DNA of 64,000 bases from Leisingera aquaemixtae (lineage in GTDB: Bacteria > Pseudomonadota > Alphaproteobacteria > Rhodobacterales > Rhodobacteraceae), in NCBI RefSeq assembly GCF_001458395.1, contig NZ_CYSR01000030.1, forward strand, positions 434,001-498,000, in the 5' to 3' direction. This document shows, in pieces, positions 15,679 to 24,565 of this stretch; the first letter of the stretch is position 1; each line of letters starts with the position of its first letter. The translations under genes were made by a program, and so were the position numbers. The notes beneath the pieces were generated by a model that saw only the letters and a program-made list of their open reading frames with translations, made no database searches and was not told the origin of the DNA.

Positions 15679-16358
15679 GCCTGGAGCTGGCCCTGCGCGC
15701 AACCGAGGTGCTGCTGGCGCTCGCCTTTCTGCAGCAAAGCGCCGAGCATATGGCGGGTTTCCGGGATGAGCAGATCCTGCACGGCCCCCGCCTGCTGCTG
15801 GCCGGTTTGCTGCTGTTCGGGATCGCCACGCCCTGGGTCCTGCTGGGACTGGTGATCGTGGGGCTTTTGCTGCTGCAGCGGTTTCAAGGCCCCTACAATG
15901 GCGGCAGCGACAAGATGAGCCTCTTGATCCTCTGCTGCCTGACTGCGGCCCGCTGGCTGCCGTCGGAGCAATGGCAGGAATACGCCTTTGCCTATCTCGC
16001 CGGGCAGCTGGTGATCTGCTACTTCATCTCCGGCCAGGTGAAGATCGTGAACCCCGAATGGCGGTCCGGGCGGGCGCTGCAGGATGTGTTCCGCTTCTCG
16101 GCCTATCCGGTCAGCGAAGGATTGCGCCGCCTGGCGGACCGTCCGCGGCTGCTGTGGGCGATGGGTTGGGCGGTGATGCTGTTTGAGGTGCTGTTTCCGC
16201 TGGCGCTGTTCAGCCGCGAGGCGCTGGTGCTGGCGCTGTTCACCGCGGCGCTGTTCCACCTTGCCAATGCCTGCCTGTTCGGGCTGAACCGGTTTTTCTG
16301 GATCTGGCTGGCGGCCTACCCGTCGCTGCTGTGGCTGCAGGAGCGGGCGGTTCTGTGA
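15675..16358 (+). CDS. HTTM-like multi-pass membrane protein
   Basis: 227 residues from the ATG at 15675, overlapping the previous stop by 4 bases. About six transmembrane helices are visible. The arrangement (GGSDKMSLLILCCLTAARW, then YFISGQVKIVNPEWRSGRAL, then a late HLANACLFGLNRFFWIW) resembles the HTTM domain of vitamin K gamma-carboxylase-like membrane proteins. The YxxSGxxKxxxxxWRxGxA segment is the best family cue. The function in bacteria is mostly unknown. The call is from memory of the family pattern. Confidence 0.6.
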   Translation: MSLELALRATEVLLALAFLQQSAEHMAGFRDEQILHGPRLLLAGLLLFGIATPWVLLGLVIVGLLLLQRFQGPYNGGSDKMSLLILCCLTAARWLPSEQWQEYAFAYLAGQLVICYFISGQVKIVNPEWRSGRALQDVFRFSAYPVSEGLRRLADRPRLLWAMGWAVMLFEVLFPLALFSREALVLALFTAALFHLANACLFGLNRFFWIWLAAYPSLLWLQERAVL

Positions 16359-16372
16359 CCGGGCCGCGCATG

Positions 16373-16400
16373 AAAAAGGCCGCCCCGGGGGCGGCCTTTA
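16373..16400. terminator. Bidirectional terminator between HTTM-like gene and tig
   Basis: AAAGGCCGCC and GGCGGCCTTT form a perfect stem with a short loop. T runs follow on both strands (TTTTTC on the minus strand), so it can end both convergent genes. Confidence 0.85.
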
Positions 16401-16424
16401 AGTGATCTTGCAGGAAGGGGAGGA

Positions 16425-17756
16425 TTACTCCTCTTCCAGCGCCTCAACCGCCTTTTCCAGCTCGTCTTTGGAGACTTCTTTCTCCTCGACTTTGGCCTGG
16501 CCGACGATGTGGTCGACAACCTTGTCTTCGAAGATCGGCGCGCGCAGCTGCTGCTGCATCTGGGCGTTCTGCTGGATGAATTCGAAGAACTGACGCTCCT
16601 GCCCCGGGTACTGGCGGGCCTGGCTCATGATCGCCTGGGTCATTTCGGCGTCGGTCACTTCGACCTCGGCTTTCTGGCCCAGCTCGGCCAGCAGCAGGCC
16701 CAGACGCACGCGGCGCTCTGCCAGCTTGACGTGCTCTTCGGTCGGCTCGATCTCACCGTGGTTGTGATCGTGCACTTCCGGGTTGTCCTCGTGCCACAGC
16801 TGATGCGCGATCTGCTTGGCTTCGGCGTCGACCAGCGACGGCGGCAGGTCGAAGGAGACCAGCGCATCCAGCTTGTCCAGCAGCGCGCGCTTCAGCACCG
16901 CGCGGGCGGCACCGGCGTATTCGGCCTCCAGGCGCTCAGCGATCTGGCCCTTGAGCGCGTCCAGGTCGTCAGAGCCGAATTTCTTGGCCAGCTCGTCGTC
17001 GATCTCAGCCGCTTTCGGAGCCTTCACCTCTTTCACGGTGCAGGTGAACACGGCCTCTTTGCCAGCCAGGTGCTCTGCGCCGTATTCCTCGGGGAAGGAC
17101 ACGGTCACCTCTTTTTCTTCACCGGCTTTGGTGCCGACCAGCTGCTCTTCGAAGCCGGGGATGAAGGAGTTGGAGCCCAGCACCAGCGGGTAGTCGTCGC
17201 CTGCGCCGCCGTCGAAGGCTTCGCCGTCGATCTTGCCGACGAAATCGATCACGACCTGGTCGCCGTCTTCGGCTGCTGCGCCCTCTTCGCGGGCTTCGAA
17301 TTCCTTGGCGGTTTCGGCCAGGTTGGCCAGCGCTTCGCTGACGGCTTCGTCTTCAGCCTTCACAACCAGCTTTTCCAGCTCAACGCCGGAGAAGTCGACC
17401 TCGGGGATTTCCGGCAGTGCCTCGTAGGACATCTCGACGTTGACGTCGTCGCCTTCTTTCCAGTCTTCGTTGGTCATCTTGACTTCGGGCTGCAGCGCCG
17501 GACGGTCGCCGCTATCCTCGAAATGCTTGTTCATGGCGCCGTCGATGGATTCCTGCATCGCTTCGCCCATCAGGCGCTGGCCGAACTGCTTTTTCAGCAG
17601 CGCCATCGGCACCTTGCCCTTGCGGAAACCCTTCATTTCGATTTCCGGCTGAGCTTCGACCAGCTTTTCGTTGACCTTCTCGTCCAGCTCGGCGGCGGTG
17701 ACGGTGATGGCGTAGCCGCGTTTCAGACCTTCGTTCAGCGTCTCGGTGACCTGCAT
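16425..17756 (-). CDS. tig: Trigger factor (ribosome-associated chaperone)
   Basis: 443 residues. I chose the ATG at 17756 ([15 protein letters not shown]), which matches the family start; an in-frame ATG four codons upstream is possible. The N-terminal ribosome-binding domain carries the signature GFRKGKVP. The central FKBP-type prolyl isomerase domain (about 160-245; [20 protein letters not shown]) and the C-terminal chaperone arms follow. It binds the exit tunnel via uL23 and shields nascent chains. The tail is acidic, ending ALEEE. Monocistronic. Confidence 0.96.
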   Translation of the reverse strand: MQVTETLNEGLKRGYAITVTAAELDEKVNEKLVEAQPEIEMKGFRKGKVPMALLKKQFGQRLMGEAMQESIDGAMNKHFEDSGDRPALQPEVKMTNEDWKEGDDVNVEMSYEALPEIPEVDFSGVELEKLVVKAEDEAVSEALANLAETAKEFEAREEGAAAEDGDQVVIDFVGKIDGEAFDGGAGDDYPLVLGSNSFIPGFEEQLVGTKAGEEKEVTVSFPEEYGAEHLAGKEAVFTCTVKEVKAPKAAEIDDELAKKFGSDDLDALKGQIAERLEAEYAGAARAVLKRALLDKLDALVSFDLPPSLVDAEAKQIAHQLWHEDNPEVHDHNHGEIEPTEEHVKLAERRVRLGLLLAELGQKAEVEVTDAEMTQAIMSQARQYPGQERQFFEFIQQNAQMQQQLRAPIFEDKVVDHIVGQAKVEEKEVSKDELEKAVEALEEE

Positions 17757-17894
17757 CCTATTCCCCATAGAGATTCGGGGCCCCTGTGCGAGGTGCCCCC
17801 AGACAATTTGCGGTCTTCTATTTCCCCCGGCGCGGCGGCGCAAGGGGGATTGCCCCTTTCCTGATCAATCCCGCGCATTTCCGGGGTGCCGTAA

Positions 17895-17926
17895 CGAAAA
17901 ACACGCCCCGCAAAGGGGGCGTGTCT
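17895..17926 (-). terminator. Intrinsic terminator after first porin gene
   Basis: ACACGCCCC and GGGGCGTGT arms, loop about 6 bases, followed by TTTTTCG on the minus strand. Confidence 0.85.
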
Positions 17927-17953
17927 GCCGTTCAGAAACCGGGAAGGTGCGGT

Positions 17954-19072
17954 TCAGAACTTCCAGCGGGCGCCGGCCAGGATGACGTTTGCGTCCTGGT
18001 AGGTCGCGGGGCCGGTGTCGGCATAGGAATAGTCGCGGTAGGCCAGGTAGGTTTCGACATTATAGGCGTCGATCTTCTGAACCGCGGCCACGCCCCAGGA
18101 CTCGGCGCTGTCGCCAACAGTGACCATGTCGGAGCCGTCATAATAGTCAACCGAGAAGGAGGTCGCCCCGGCCGCAATCAGGTCCGCCGAATAGCCCAGC
18201 TTGGCATAGGCATAGGTGCCCGCGATGTCGCGCTCGCCCGCGGCGAGGTTCAGCGACAGGCCGGTGGCCTTGTGCAGAACCGCAAAGGAGCCGGAGATGT
18301 CGCGGGTGTCGGCCTTGCCGGTTTCCTCGGTCCAGGAGGCGCCGATGCCGGTGTCGATGGCAAAGCCTGCGGCATCGTCGTTGGCCCACCGCACCGCCAC
18401 GTCATAGCTTTCGCGGTCGTTGGCGTCCTTCAGGACATCGGTGCCCCAGGAGGTCGAGAAGGTGAACCCCGCCAGCTCCGGCGAGTCATAGCGGACGCGG
18501 CCCAGGCGGCTGCCGTCGAAGTCATTGAAGACATCGCCGATGTCCACGGAGCTGAGTGCGCCGGCGCCGGTGCGGAAGGCATAGCCGCCTGCGGAGTCAG
18601 CCACCGCGTTCGAGGCGCCGAGGCCGGTGCCGGAGAAATCCGCGCCGGTGATGCCGTCGGTTGCCATCGAACCCTGACCGGCCGAGAACCGGCCATAGCG
18701 CGCGTTGTCGAACTGGAAGTCGACGTGGCGGATATTGGTGCGGTCCCAGCTGATGTTGTCGCCGGTCGAAAGCTGGCTGACCCCGTCCGACGAGCGGAAG
18801 CCGAAGGCGGTTTCAAAGTTGAACCGCAGGGTGTTTTCGCCATAGGCCTGCTCCAGCCAGAAGCCGATGCGCGAGTTGGAGGCCGCGTTGTCGGTCAGCC
18901 GGTTGAAGTCCTGCCCGCCATCGTCAAAGGACTGATAGACGGGGTTGAACTGGCCGTACCAGCGGAAGCTGCCGCCGGTGTCGTTGGTATAGGTGGGGCC
19001 TGCAAATGCCGGTGCAGCAAGTGCGGCTGCGAGGGAGGCTGCGCCGGCGCGGGCTGCAATCTTGATTTTCAT
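17954..19072 (-). CDS. Outer-membrane porin (Rhodobacteraceae type), copy 1
   Basis: 372 residues from the ATG at 19072 behind GGAGACAG. A signal peptide (cleaved near APAFAG) precedes a Gly/Asp-rich beta-barrel with alternating strands (SFRWYGQFNPVYQSFDDG, SRIGFWLEQAYG, VDFQFDNARYGRFSAGQGS) and the terminal GARWKF. The final Phe is the BAM recognition signal. It is homologous throughout to the porin encoded immediately upstream (19421-20536) and probably arose by tandem duplication. It has its own terminator, so the two can be regulated separately. Confidence 0.9.
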   Translation of the reverse strand: MKIKIAARAGAASLAAALAAPAFAGPTYTNDTGGSFRWYGQFNPVYQSFDDGGQDFNRLTDNAASNSRIGFWLEQAYGENTLRFNFETAFGFRSSDGVSQLSTGDNISWDRTNIRHVDFQFDNARYGRFSAGQGSMATDGITGADFSGTGLGASNAVADSAGGYAFRTGAGALSSVDIGDVFNDFDGSRLGRVRYDSPELAGFTFSTSWGTDVLKDANDRESYDVAVRWANDDAAGFAIDTGIGASWTEETGKADTRDISGSFAVLHKATGLSLNLAAGERDIAGTYAYAKLGYSADLIAAGATSFSVDYYDGSDMVTVGDSAESWGVAAVQKIDAYNVETYLAYRDYSYADTGPATYQDANVILAGARWKF

Positions 19073-19420
19073 ATTCTGTCTCCTGTTCCGCCGCTTACGG
19101 CCGCTGTCCGGCACAGGCCAGCGCAGCAGCCGAGGGAGCCTCTGCGCGCGTGGCATGAATTCCGGGTCAGATGACCGCTGCGGCATGTGTGAAAATCTGC
19201 TCGTGGCAAAAAATCACCTGCACCGTAGCGCTGGCATGAACCGGGAGATGTGAAGACGGTTACGTTGACGCCCCGCCTGGCGCAAAGCAGCTATGCTTTC
19301 TGCGCAACTCTGAGCCGGGAGCCAGCCGGTCCCGCCGCCGCAGGGGTTCAGGGCAGCCCCCATTGCAAAACGCCCCGGGTTCCCGGAGCGTTTTTTCCGT
19401 TTCGAAGCTTGCTCTGCAGG
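19073..19420. other. 348-base gap between the two porin genes
   Basis: It holds the terminator of the upstream porin gene at its right edge and presumably the promoter of copy 1. An AT-rich stretch (GATTTTTTGCCACG on the minus strand, near 19200) is the best promoter region, but I cannot assign boxes. The short open frames here look spurious. Confidence 0.4.
19367..19398. terminator. Terminator after second porin gene
   Basis: AAAACGCCCCGGG and CCCGGAGCGTTTT form a long stem (one T-G or mismatch step) with a 2-base loop. The T run is TTTT on the minus strand and longer on the plus strand. Confidence 0.75.
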
Positions 19421-20536
19421 TCAGAACTTCCAGCGCGCGCCCAATACCCAGGTCGAGACATCCTGGTAAGACGCCGCGGCATCCTCATAATCATACTCCT
19501 GGTAAGTCAGGTATATGTCGGTATTGAAATTCTTAACCTTCTGAACCGCACCGATACCCCAGCCCTTGGAGCTGGAGCCGTTCACATTGAAGTCCTCGCC
19601 TTCATAGTAATGCACCCCAAGACCGGTCTTGCCCCAGGGCAGCCATTCGTTTTCATAGCCGATCTTGGCGTAGTAATAGCTGGGGTCACTCGCGCCTGCC
19701 GCGTCATTGTCGCGGGTGCCGCCCGCAACGGTGAAGCTGATCCCGTTGTCCAGCAGCACCGAGGCAGAGCCGATCACGTCGGACCGCTCATCGCCATCGT
19801 CTTCGCGCACCTGATAAGCCAGGGATGCGGCGAAATTGGTGGGACCGAACTCCTGCCCGTAGAACACGCCGATATCATAGTAGTCGGCTTCATCGGATGA
19901 AGAGAGGACGTTCTGCCCCCAGGCCAGGCCTGCGGAAAAGCCATTGAAATCCGGCGTGTCGTAACGGATGCGGCCGCGTCTGGACCCGTCGAGATTGTCA
20001 AACGCATCCGCCAGGACCGGCCCGCTGAGCGCCCCCGCGGTGTCGCGGATCAGGAACCCGGCATTGGAGTCGACCTTGAAGGAGTAGAGCGCGGTGCCGA
20101 CATAAGACAGATCCGTCTCCGCCGCGCCGTCCGCCAACATGCTGCCCTGCCCGGCTGAGAATTTGCCCCAGCCTCCCTCCAGCCAGAAGTCAACATGGCG
20201 CAGGTCGGCGCGGGTCCAGCCGCTGTAGTCGGACCCGAACTGATTGACTTCGGTCGAATTGGGAAAGCCCAGCCCGGTCTCAAACCGGAAGCCGAAGGCC
20301 GTGCCGCCCAGGGGCTGGATCAGCCGCAGCCCCACCCGGGACCGGGACAGGTCATTGTCCAGCAGGTTTGTCTCGGTCTGCTGTCCGTCATCGACGGAGA
20401 TGATTGCGGGATTCAGCTGGCCGTAGATTTCAACGGAACCGCCGGTGGTGTTGGTGTATTTCAGTTCGGCTGCCGCAGGCTGCGCCAGAACGCACAGCCC
20501 TGCCGCCGCCGCAGCACAGAAAGGAAGACGGGTCAC
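19421..20536 (-). CDS. Outer-membrane porin (Rhodobacteraceae type), copy 2
   Basis: 371 residues. Signal peptide ending QPAAAE, then a 16-strand-like barrel pattern closely parallel to copy 1: YTNTTGGSVEIYGQLNPAI, SRSRVGLRL, VDFWLEGGWGKFSAGQGSM, RRGRIRYDTPDFNG and the same terminal GARWKF. General diffusion of small solutes is the likely role. Differences from copy 1 concentrate in presumed loops (for example SSDEADYYDIGVFYGQEFG), which suggests altered selectivity or phage/immune exposure. It is the last chromosomal gene before the genomic island border. Confidence 0.9.
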   Translation of the reverse strand: MTRLPFCAAAAAGLCVLAQPAAAELKYTNTTGGSVEIYGQLNPAIISVDDGQQTETNLLDNDLSRSRVGLRLIQPLGGTAFGFRFETGLGFPNSTEVNQFGSDYSGWTRADLRHVDFWLEGGWGKFSAGQGSMLADGAAETDLSYVGTALYSFKVDSNAGFLIRDTAGALSGPVLADAFDNLDGSRRGRIRYDTPDFNGFSAGLAWGQNVLSSSDEADYYDIGVFYGQEFGPTNFAASLAYQVREDDGDERSDVIGSASVLLDNGISFTVAGGTRDNDAAGASDPSYYYAKIGYENEWLPWGKTGLGVHYYEGEDFNVNGSSSKGWGIGAVQKVKNFNTDIYLTYQEYDYEDAAASYQDVSTWVLGARWKF

Positions 20537-20683
20537 GGCTGCTCTCCTTGATCCTCAAACTGGTGATCAGCACCTAGGCGACAGGTAGCGCGCCCGCGTC
20601 AAAGGCAAGGCCTGCTTGCGCACCACCCGCGCCGCAGCTTCCGAACCGTGCGTAAGCTTCCAGTCGAACACATCTGAAGGATG

Positions 20684-20703
20684 GTGCGGGTGAAGGGCCT
20701 TAA
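20684..20703. repeat. Left att site (copy of tRNA-Leu 3' end)
   Basis: TGGTGCGGGTGAAGGG matches 29714-29729 exactly; after one mismatch (C against A) three more bases agree. On the minus strand it reads as the T-stem/acceptor end of tRNA-Leu including CCA. Confidence 0.85.
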
Positions 20704-20714
20704 AAAGCTATATC

Positions 20715-20842
20715 TAGCTATTCTAGCTGATGTCAGCCTGTGCGCGATTGGCCGCTTTTACCTGTAATTTCATAAACTTTGCCATCTCATACAGTCTCGA
20801 CACGTTGCACTGAATACTATACCTTGAGGTGGACCAAAAGGT
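20715..20842. repeat. Short repeats beside the att site
   Basis: TCTAGCT occurs twice (20715-20721 and 20724-20730), and AGGTGGAC occurs twice a little further on (AGGTGGACCAAAAGGTGGAC, from about 20827). Such direct repeats near an att core could be integrase arm-type sites; this is inference. Confidence 0.35.
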
Positions 20843-21948
20843 GGACTGAAACCGAGGGAACCACGGCCAGAAACAAATTGACTGCACGCGGCATTATGGC
20901 TCTCGAGGCGGGGAAATACTGTGATGGCGCTGGGCTCTGGCTGGTTAAACCGGAACCCAAAAACGGCAAATGGGTGCTGCGCATCACGGTTCATGGCAAA
21001 CGACGAGAAATGGGGCTCGGGCGCTGGCCTGATGTAAGTTTGGCCGAGGCGCGTGAAAAGGCGGATGAAGCGCGCCGTGAACTGCGGGATGGGCGCGATC
21101 CGATCCGGGAGCGTCAAAAGCGGCGCCGGGTTGCCCAGCGCAATCTGCACCTGTTTCGAGATATTGCTCATGATGCTTTTGAAACGCGCAAGGCAGAGCT
21201 AAGAGATGGCGGAAAGGCCGGCCGCTGGTTTAGTCCGCTCGAACTGCATGTGTTACCGAAACTGGGCCATATGCCCGTCGCGGAGATCACCCAAATCGAC
21301 CTGCGCGACTGCTTTGCGCCGATCTGGCACACGAAAGCAGAAACCGCTCGCAAGGCCCTGACCCGCACCTCCATCTGCCTGGAACACGCGGCGGCGCTGG
21401 GCATCGATGTGGACCTGCAGGCGCCAAAGAAAGCACGGGCACTACTTGGAAAATCCAAGACAACATCCACCAACATACCTGCGCTTCCCTGGCAAGGGGT
21501 GCCAACCTTCTATCAGAGCCTTGACGAGGGATCTGTGACGCATCTTGCGCTACGGCTGTTGATCCTAACGGGTGTGCGCTCCAAGCCTCTGAGATTTATG
21601 CGGGAAGAGCAGATAGAGGGGGATGTCAGGGTGATCCCCGCGGACCAAATGAAGGGGCGAAAGGACGCGACCGCGGATTTCCGTGTCCCGATCTCCACCG
21701 AGGCGCTGCGTGTTATCAATAAAGCGCGCCAACATGCGCGTGACGGGTATCTCTTCCCTAGCGTTCGCAAGGGCGTGATTTCCGACGCCACCATGTCGCG
21801 GCTGATGGAACGGCGCGGAATGAAGGCTCGACCCCACTGGTTCCGGTCCAGTCTTCGAGTCTGGTTGGCCGAGGCGACGGATGCGAGCCATGAAGTCGCT
21901 GAGACGATGCTTGGCCATGTGGTCGGGAGTGCTGTCGTGCGCGCTTAA
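20779..21948 (+). pseudogene. P4-type tyrosine integrase, lacks catalytic tyrosine
   Basis: The frame covers an N-terminal DUF4102 DNA-binding domain (KLTARGIMALEAGKYCDG, GRWPDVSLAEAREKADEARR), a core-binding domain, and most of the catalytic domain: LTGVRSKPLRF with the first Arg, then PHWFRSSLRVW with His/Arg, then MLGHVVGSAVVRA with the second His. The family continues with a Tyr directly after this RA, but a TAA stands there and the next bases are unrelated. The start is also unclear: no ATG precedes the conserved KLTARGI; TTG codons at 20779 and 20824 are options. Probably disrupted by the IS110-like remnant that follows. Confidence 0.8.
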
Positions 21949-22250
21949 TCGGGCTGGCCTGATGGATGGGTCGGGTTCTCGATAGACTTGCAGCAAATTG
22001 CTGCAACTTGAGGAGAACGAGATGGATTACTTTGTGGGTTTGGACGTGTCACTGCGGACTGTCGCCGTCTGCGTGATTGATACCGACGGCCAACACGTCT
22101 TCGAGCGCATTGCCGCAAAAGACCCCGACCGCCAAACCGCCGAAATCCACTTCCGCATCGCACTCATCAACCGCTTCAACGCACTCGGCACTGCCAAGAT
22201 CATCCGCGTCGCCTAAATTCGGAGGGGAAAGGGGTAGTCAGACCTCAAGA
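21949..22250 (+). mobile_element. IS110-like element remnant
   Basis: Foreign DNA begins where the integrase stops. The leader 21986-22004 contains TTGCAGC-aaatt-GCTGCAA, a perfect 7-bp inverted repeat, before a short transposase-like frame. IS110 elements carry a structured non-coding end before the recombinase gene; only about 70 bases are present here. The right boundary is somewhere before the manC fragment at about 22264. Confidence 0.5.
22022..22216 (+). pseudogene. Transposase fragment, IS110-type N-terminus
   Basis: 64 codons from an ATG behind GAGGAGA. MDYFVGLDVSLRTVAVCVID is the RuvC-like N-terminus of IS110-family transposases, carrying the first catalytic Asp (GLDVS). Full-length proteins have more than 300 residues. 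After about residue 40 the sequence changes to QTAEIHFRIALINRFNALG, which resembles the tail of another transposase type as far as I recall. So this is a deletion product or chimera and cannot be active. Confidence 0.6.
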
Positions 22251-22256
22251 GGGAGT

Positions 22257-22276
22257 TATACCACAATGCCGTGGTA
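22257..22276. repeat. Inverted repeat at the manC breakpoint
   Basis: ATACCAC-aatgcc-GTGGTAT, a perfect 7-bp palindrome arm pair exactly where similarity of the manC fragment ends. It may be an IS end or target structure. Confidence 0.4.
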
Positions 22277-22380
22277 TCACCGGCCAGAGGCACGAACTGC
22301 TTGGCGTAGCTTTTGCGCGACAGCGGCCACAGCCGGGTGCCCGAACCGCCGCACAAAAGGATTGGGGTGATAATCGTCAT
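22264..22380 (-). pseudogene. manC: Truncated mannose-1-phosphate guanylyltransferase (5' end only)
   Basis: Reading from the ATG at 22380 the product begins [20 protein letters not shown] and goes on [17 protein letters not shown], which is the nucleotide-binding start of ManC/GMP (signature [12 protein letters not shown]...KQF). After about 38 residues it runs into unrelated DNA next to the IS110 remnant. Intact ManC has about 470 residues and makes GDP-mannose, the substrate of the Gmd encoded upstream. It lies 21 bases after fcl, so it was the last gene of the sugar operon before being cut. Confidence 0.75.
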
Positions 22381-22401
22381 GTCTCTGCCTCTTGGTCTTT
22401 C

Positions 22402-23376
22402 CTATTTATTTCGCAGGATGGCCAGATCCTGCTGCAAAAACCAGTTGTAGGTTCTGGCGATCCCCTCTTCGAGCGATACCGAAGCCTCCCAGCCCAGACG
22501 GGAAAGCCGCGACACATCCATCAGTTTCTGCATGGTGCCATCGGGCCGGGAAGTATCGAAGGCCAGCCGCCCGCGGAAACCGGTGACGCGTGCAATGGAT
22601 TCCGCCAGTTCCCGAATGGTCATGTCCCGCCCTGTTCCCACGTTGATATGCGACAGCATCGGGGTTGTCTCCCGCTTGTAATCCTCCGGCGCCAGATCCA
22701 TCACAAAGAGCGATGCGGCAGCCATGTCATCCACATGCAGGAACTCCCGGCGCGGCGCTCCGCTGCCCCAGATGACAACTTCCGCCTCCCCTGCCCGCAC
22801 AGCCTCGTCAAACCGGCGGATCAGCGCGGGCAGAACATGCGAGTTTTCCGGGTGGAAATTGTCCCCCGGCCCGTACAGGTTCGTCGGCATCACTGAACGG
22901 TAGTCGGTGCCGTACTGGCGGTTATAGCTCTCGCACAGCTTGATGCCTGCGATCTTGGCAATGGCATAGGGCTCATTGGTGGCTTCCAGCGGGCCGGACA
23001 AAAGCTGCTCCTCGCGGATCGGCGTTTCCGCGTCGCGCGGGTAGATGCAGGATGACCCCAACTGCAGCAGCTTCTGCACCCCGGCCTCAAAGGCGGCGTG
23101 GATCACATTGCACTGAATCATCAGGTTTTCGTAGATGAATTGTGCGGGATAGGTGCTGTTGGCATGAATTCCCCCGACCCGGGCTGCCGCCAGAATGACC
23201 TGGTCAGGCCGCTCAGCCTGCAGGAATTGCTGCACAGCGGCCTGGTTTGTCAGATCCAGTTCGGCAGAGCTGCGGGTCAGCAGCTCCAGCTCTTCCCCGG
23301 TGGCCCGGCGCGCGGCAAGCTGGCGCAGGATAGCGCTGCCGACCATGCCGCGGTGTCCGGCCACAAATATTTTCAT
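22402..23376 (-). CDS. fcl: GDP-L-fucose synthase (GDP-4-keto-6-deoxymannose epimerase/reductase)
   Basis: 324 residues from the ATG at 23376, four bases after the gmd stop. SDR fold with [10 protein letters not shown] near the N-terminus, [26 protein letters not shown] with the catalytic Ser, Y-x-x-x-K in PYAIAKIAG and the substrate loop [20 protein letters not shown]. Converts the Gmd product to GDP-L-fucose with NADPH. The close match over the whole length favours Fcl over ColC, although ColC enzymes belong to the same superfamily. Product use: surface polysaccharide. Confidence 0.93.
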   Translation of the reverse strand: MKIFVAGHRGMVGSAILRQLAARRATGEELELLTRSSAELDLTNQAAVQQFLQAERPDQVILAAARVGGIHANSTYPAQFIYENLMIQCNVIHAAFEAGVQKLLQLGSSCIYPRDAETPIREEQLLSGPLEATNEPYAIAKIAGIKLCESYNRQYGTDYRSVMPTNLYGPGDNFHPENSHVLPALIRRFDEAVRAGEAEVVIWGSGAPRREFLHVDDMAAASLFVMDLAPEDYKRETTPMLSHINVGTGRDMTIRELAESIARVTGFRGRLAFDTSRPDGTMQKLMDVSRLSRLGWEASVSLEEGIARTYNWFLQQDLAILRNK

Positions 23377-23380
23377 ACGT

Positions 23381-24499
23381 TCAGTCCTCCAGCGAGACCG
23401 GCAAATCGTAGCCGTGCTCCTTGAGCAGCGCGTGGCGGCGGGCGGTATGCAGGTCTTCGGCAATCATTTCCGCGCACATCTCCTGTACCGTGATTTCCGG
23501 CACCCAGCCCAGCTTTTCCTTGGCCTTCGTCGGATCGCCAAGCAGCGTTTCCACTTCCGCAGGGCGGAAATAGCGAGGATCGATCCGCATAACCACATCA
23601 CCTGGCTTGAGGGCGGGCGCCTTACCCCCTTCGACTGCGGCGACCACGGCCACCTCGTCGAAGCCGCTGCCAGAAAACTCCAGCATGATGCCCAGTTCCG
23701 CTGCCGCCCACTGAATGAACTGCCGCACCGTGTACTGCACACCGGTGGCGATGACGAAGTCATCCGCCTGCTGTTGCTGCAGCATCATCCATTGCATCCG
23801 CACATAGTCCCGCGCATGACCCCAATCGCGCAGCGCATTGATATTGCCCATGTACAGGCAGGGTTCCAGGCCCTGGGCGATATTGGCCAGTCCGCGGGTA
23901 ATCTTGCGGGTCACAAAGGTCTCGCCGCGGCGCGGGCTCTCGTGGTTAAACAGGATGCCGTTGCAGGCATACATACCATAGGCCTCACGGTAGTTGACCG
24001 TGATCCAGTAGGAGTAAAGCTTGGCCACCGCATAGGGAGAGCGGGGATAGAAAGGCGTGGTTTCGCGCTGCGGCGTTTCCTGCACAAGGCCATATAGCTC
24101 AGACGTCGACGCCTGGTAGAAACGGGTCTTGTTTTCCAGCCCGAGGAAGCGGATAGCCTCCAGCAGGCGCAAAGTTCCGATCGCATCCACATCCGCCGTG
24201 TATTCCGGTGCTTCAAAGGAGACCGCGACATGAGATTGTGCTCCCAGGTTGTAAACTTCATCCGGCTCGACCTCGCGCATGATGCGGGTCAGGTTCGACG
24301 TGTCGGTCAGGTCGCCGTAGTGCAGCTTGAAGCGGGCGTGATCCGCATGCGGGTCCTGGTAGATATGATCCACCCTCTGGGTGTTGAACGAGGAGGCGCG
24401 CCGCTTGATGCCATGCACCTCATAGCCTTTTTCCAGCAAAAGCTCCGCCAGATAGGATCCGTCTTGTCCGGTTACGCCTGTAATCAGTGCTCTTTTCAT
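23381..24499 (-). CDS. gmd: GDP-mannose 4,6-dehydratase
   Basis: 372 residues from the ATG at 24499. The NADP site is [19 protein letters not shown], and the catalytic Thr/Glu/Tyr-Lys are in ASTSELYG and [12 protein letters not shown]. The family segments [16 protein letters not shown] and [10 protein letters not shown] are intact. Converts GDP-D-mannose to GDP-4-keto-6-deoxy-D-mannose, the branch point for L-fucose, rhamnose, perosamine and colitose. Followed 4 bases later by fcl. The GDP-mannose must come from a ManC elsewhere, since the local manC is cut. Confidence 0.96.
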   Translation of the reverse strand: MKRALITGVTGQDGSYLAELLLEKGYEVHGIKRRASSFNTQRVDHIYQDPHADHARFKLHYGDLTDTSNLTRIMREVEPDEVYNLGAQSHVAVSFEAPEYTADVDAIGTLRLLEAIRFLGLENKTRFYQASTSELYGLVQETPQRETTPFYPRSPYAVAKLYSYWITVNYREAYGMYACNGILFNHESPRRGETFVTRKITRGLANIAQGLEPCLYMGNINALRDWGHARDYVRMQWMMLQQQQADDFVIATGVQYTVRQFIQWAAAELGIMLEFSGSGFDEVAVVAAVEGGKAPALKPGDVVMRIDPRYFRPAEVETLLGDPTKAKEKLGWVPEITVQEMCAEMIAEDLHTARRHALLKEHGYDLPVSLED

Positions 24500-24565
24500 C
24501 GCGTGTTTCCGCCGTGTTCTGTTGTCGGCCGGGCAGCGGGAGGATCCGCCCAAACCAGGTAGCTG

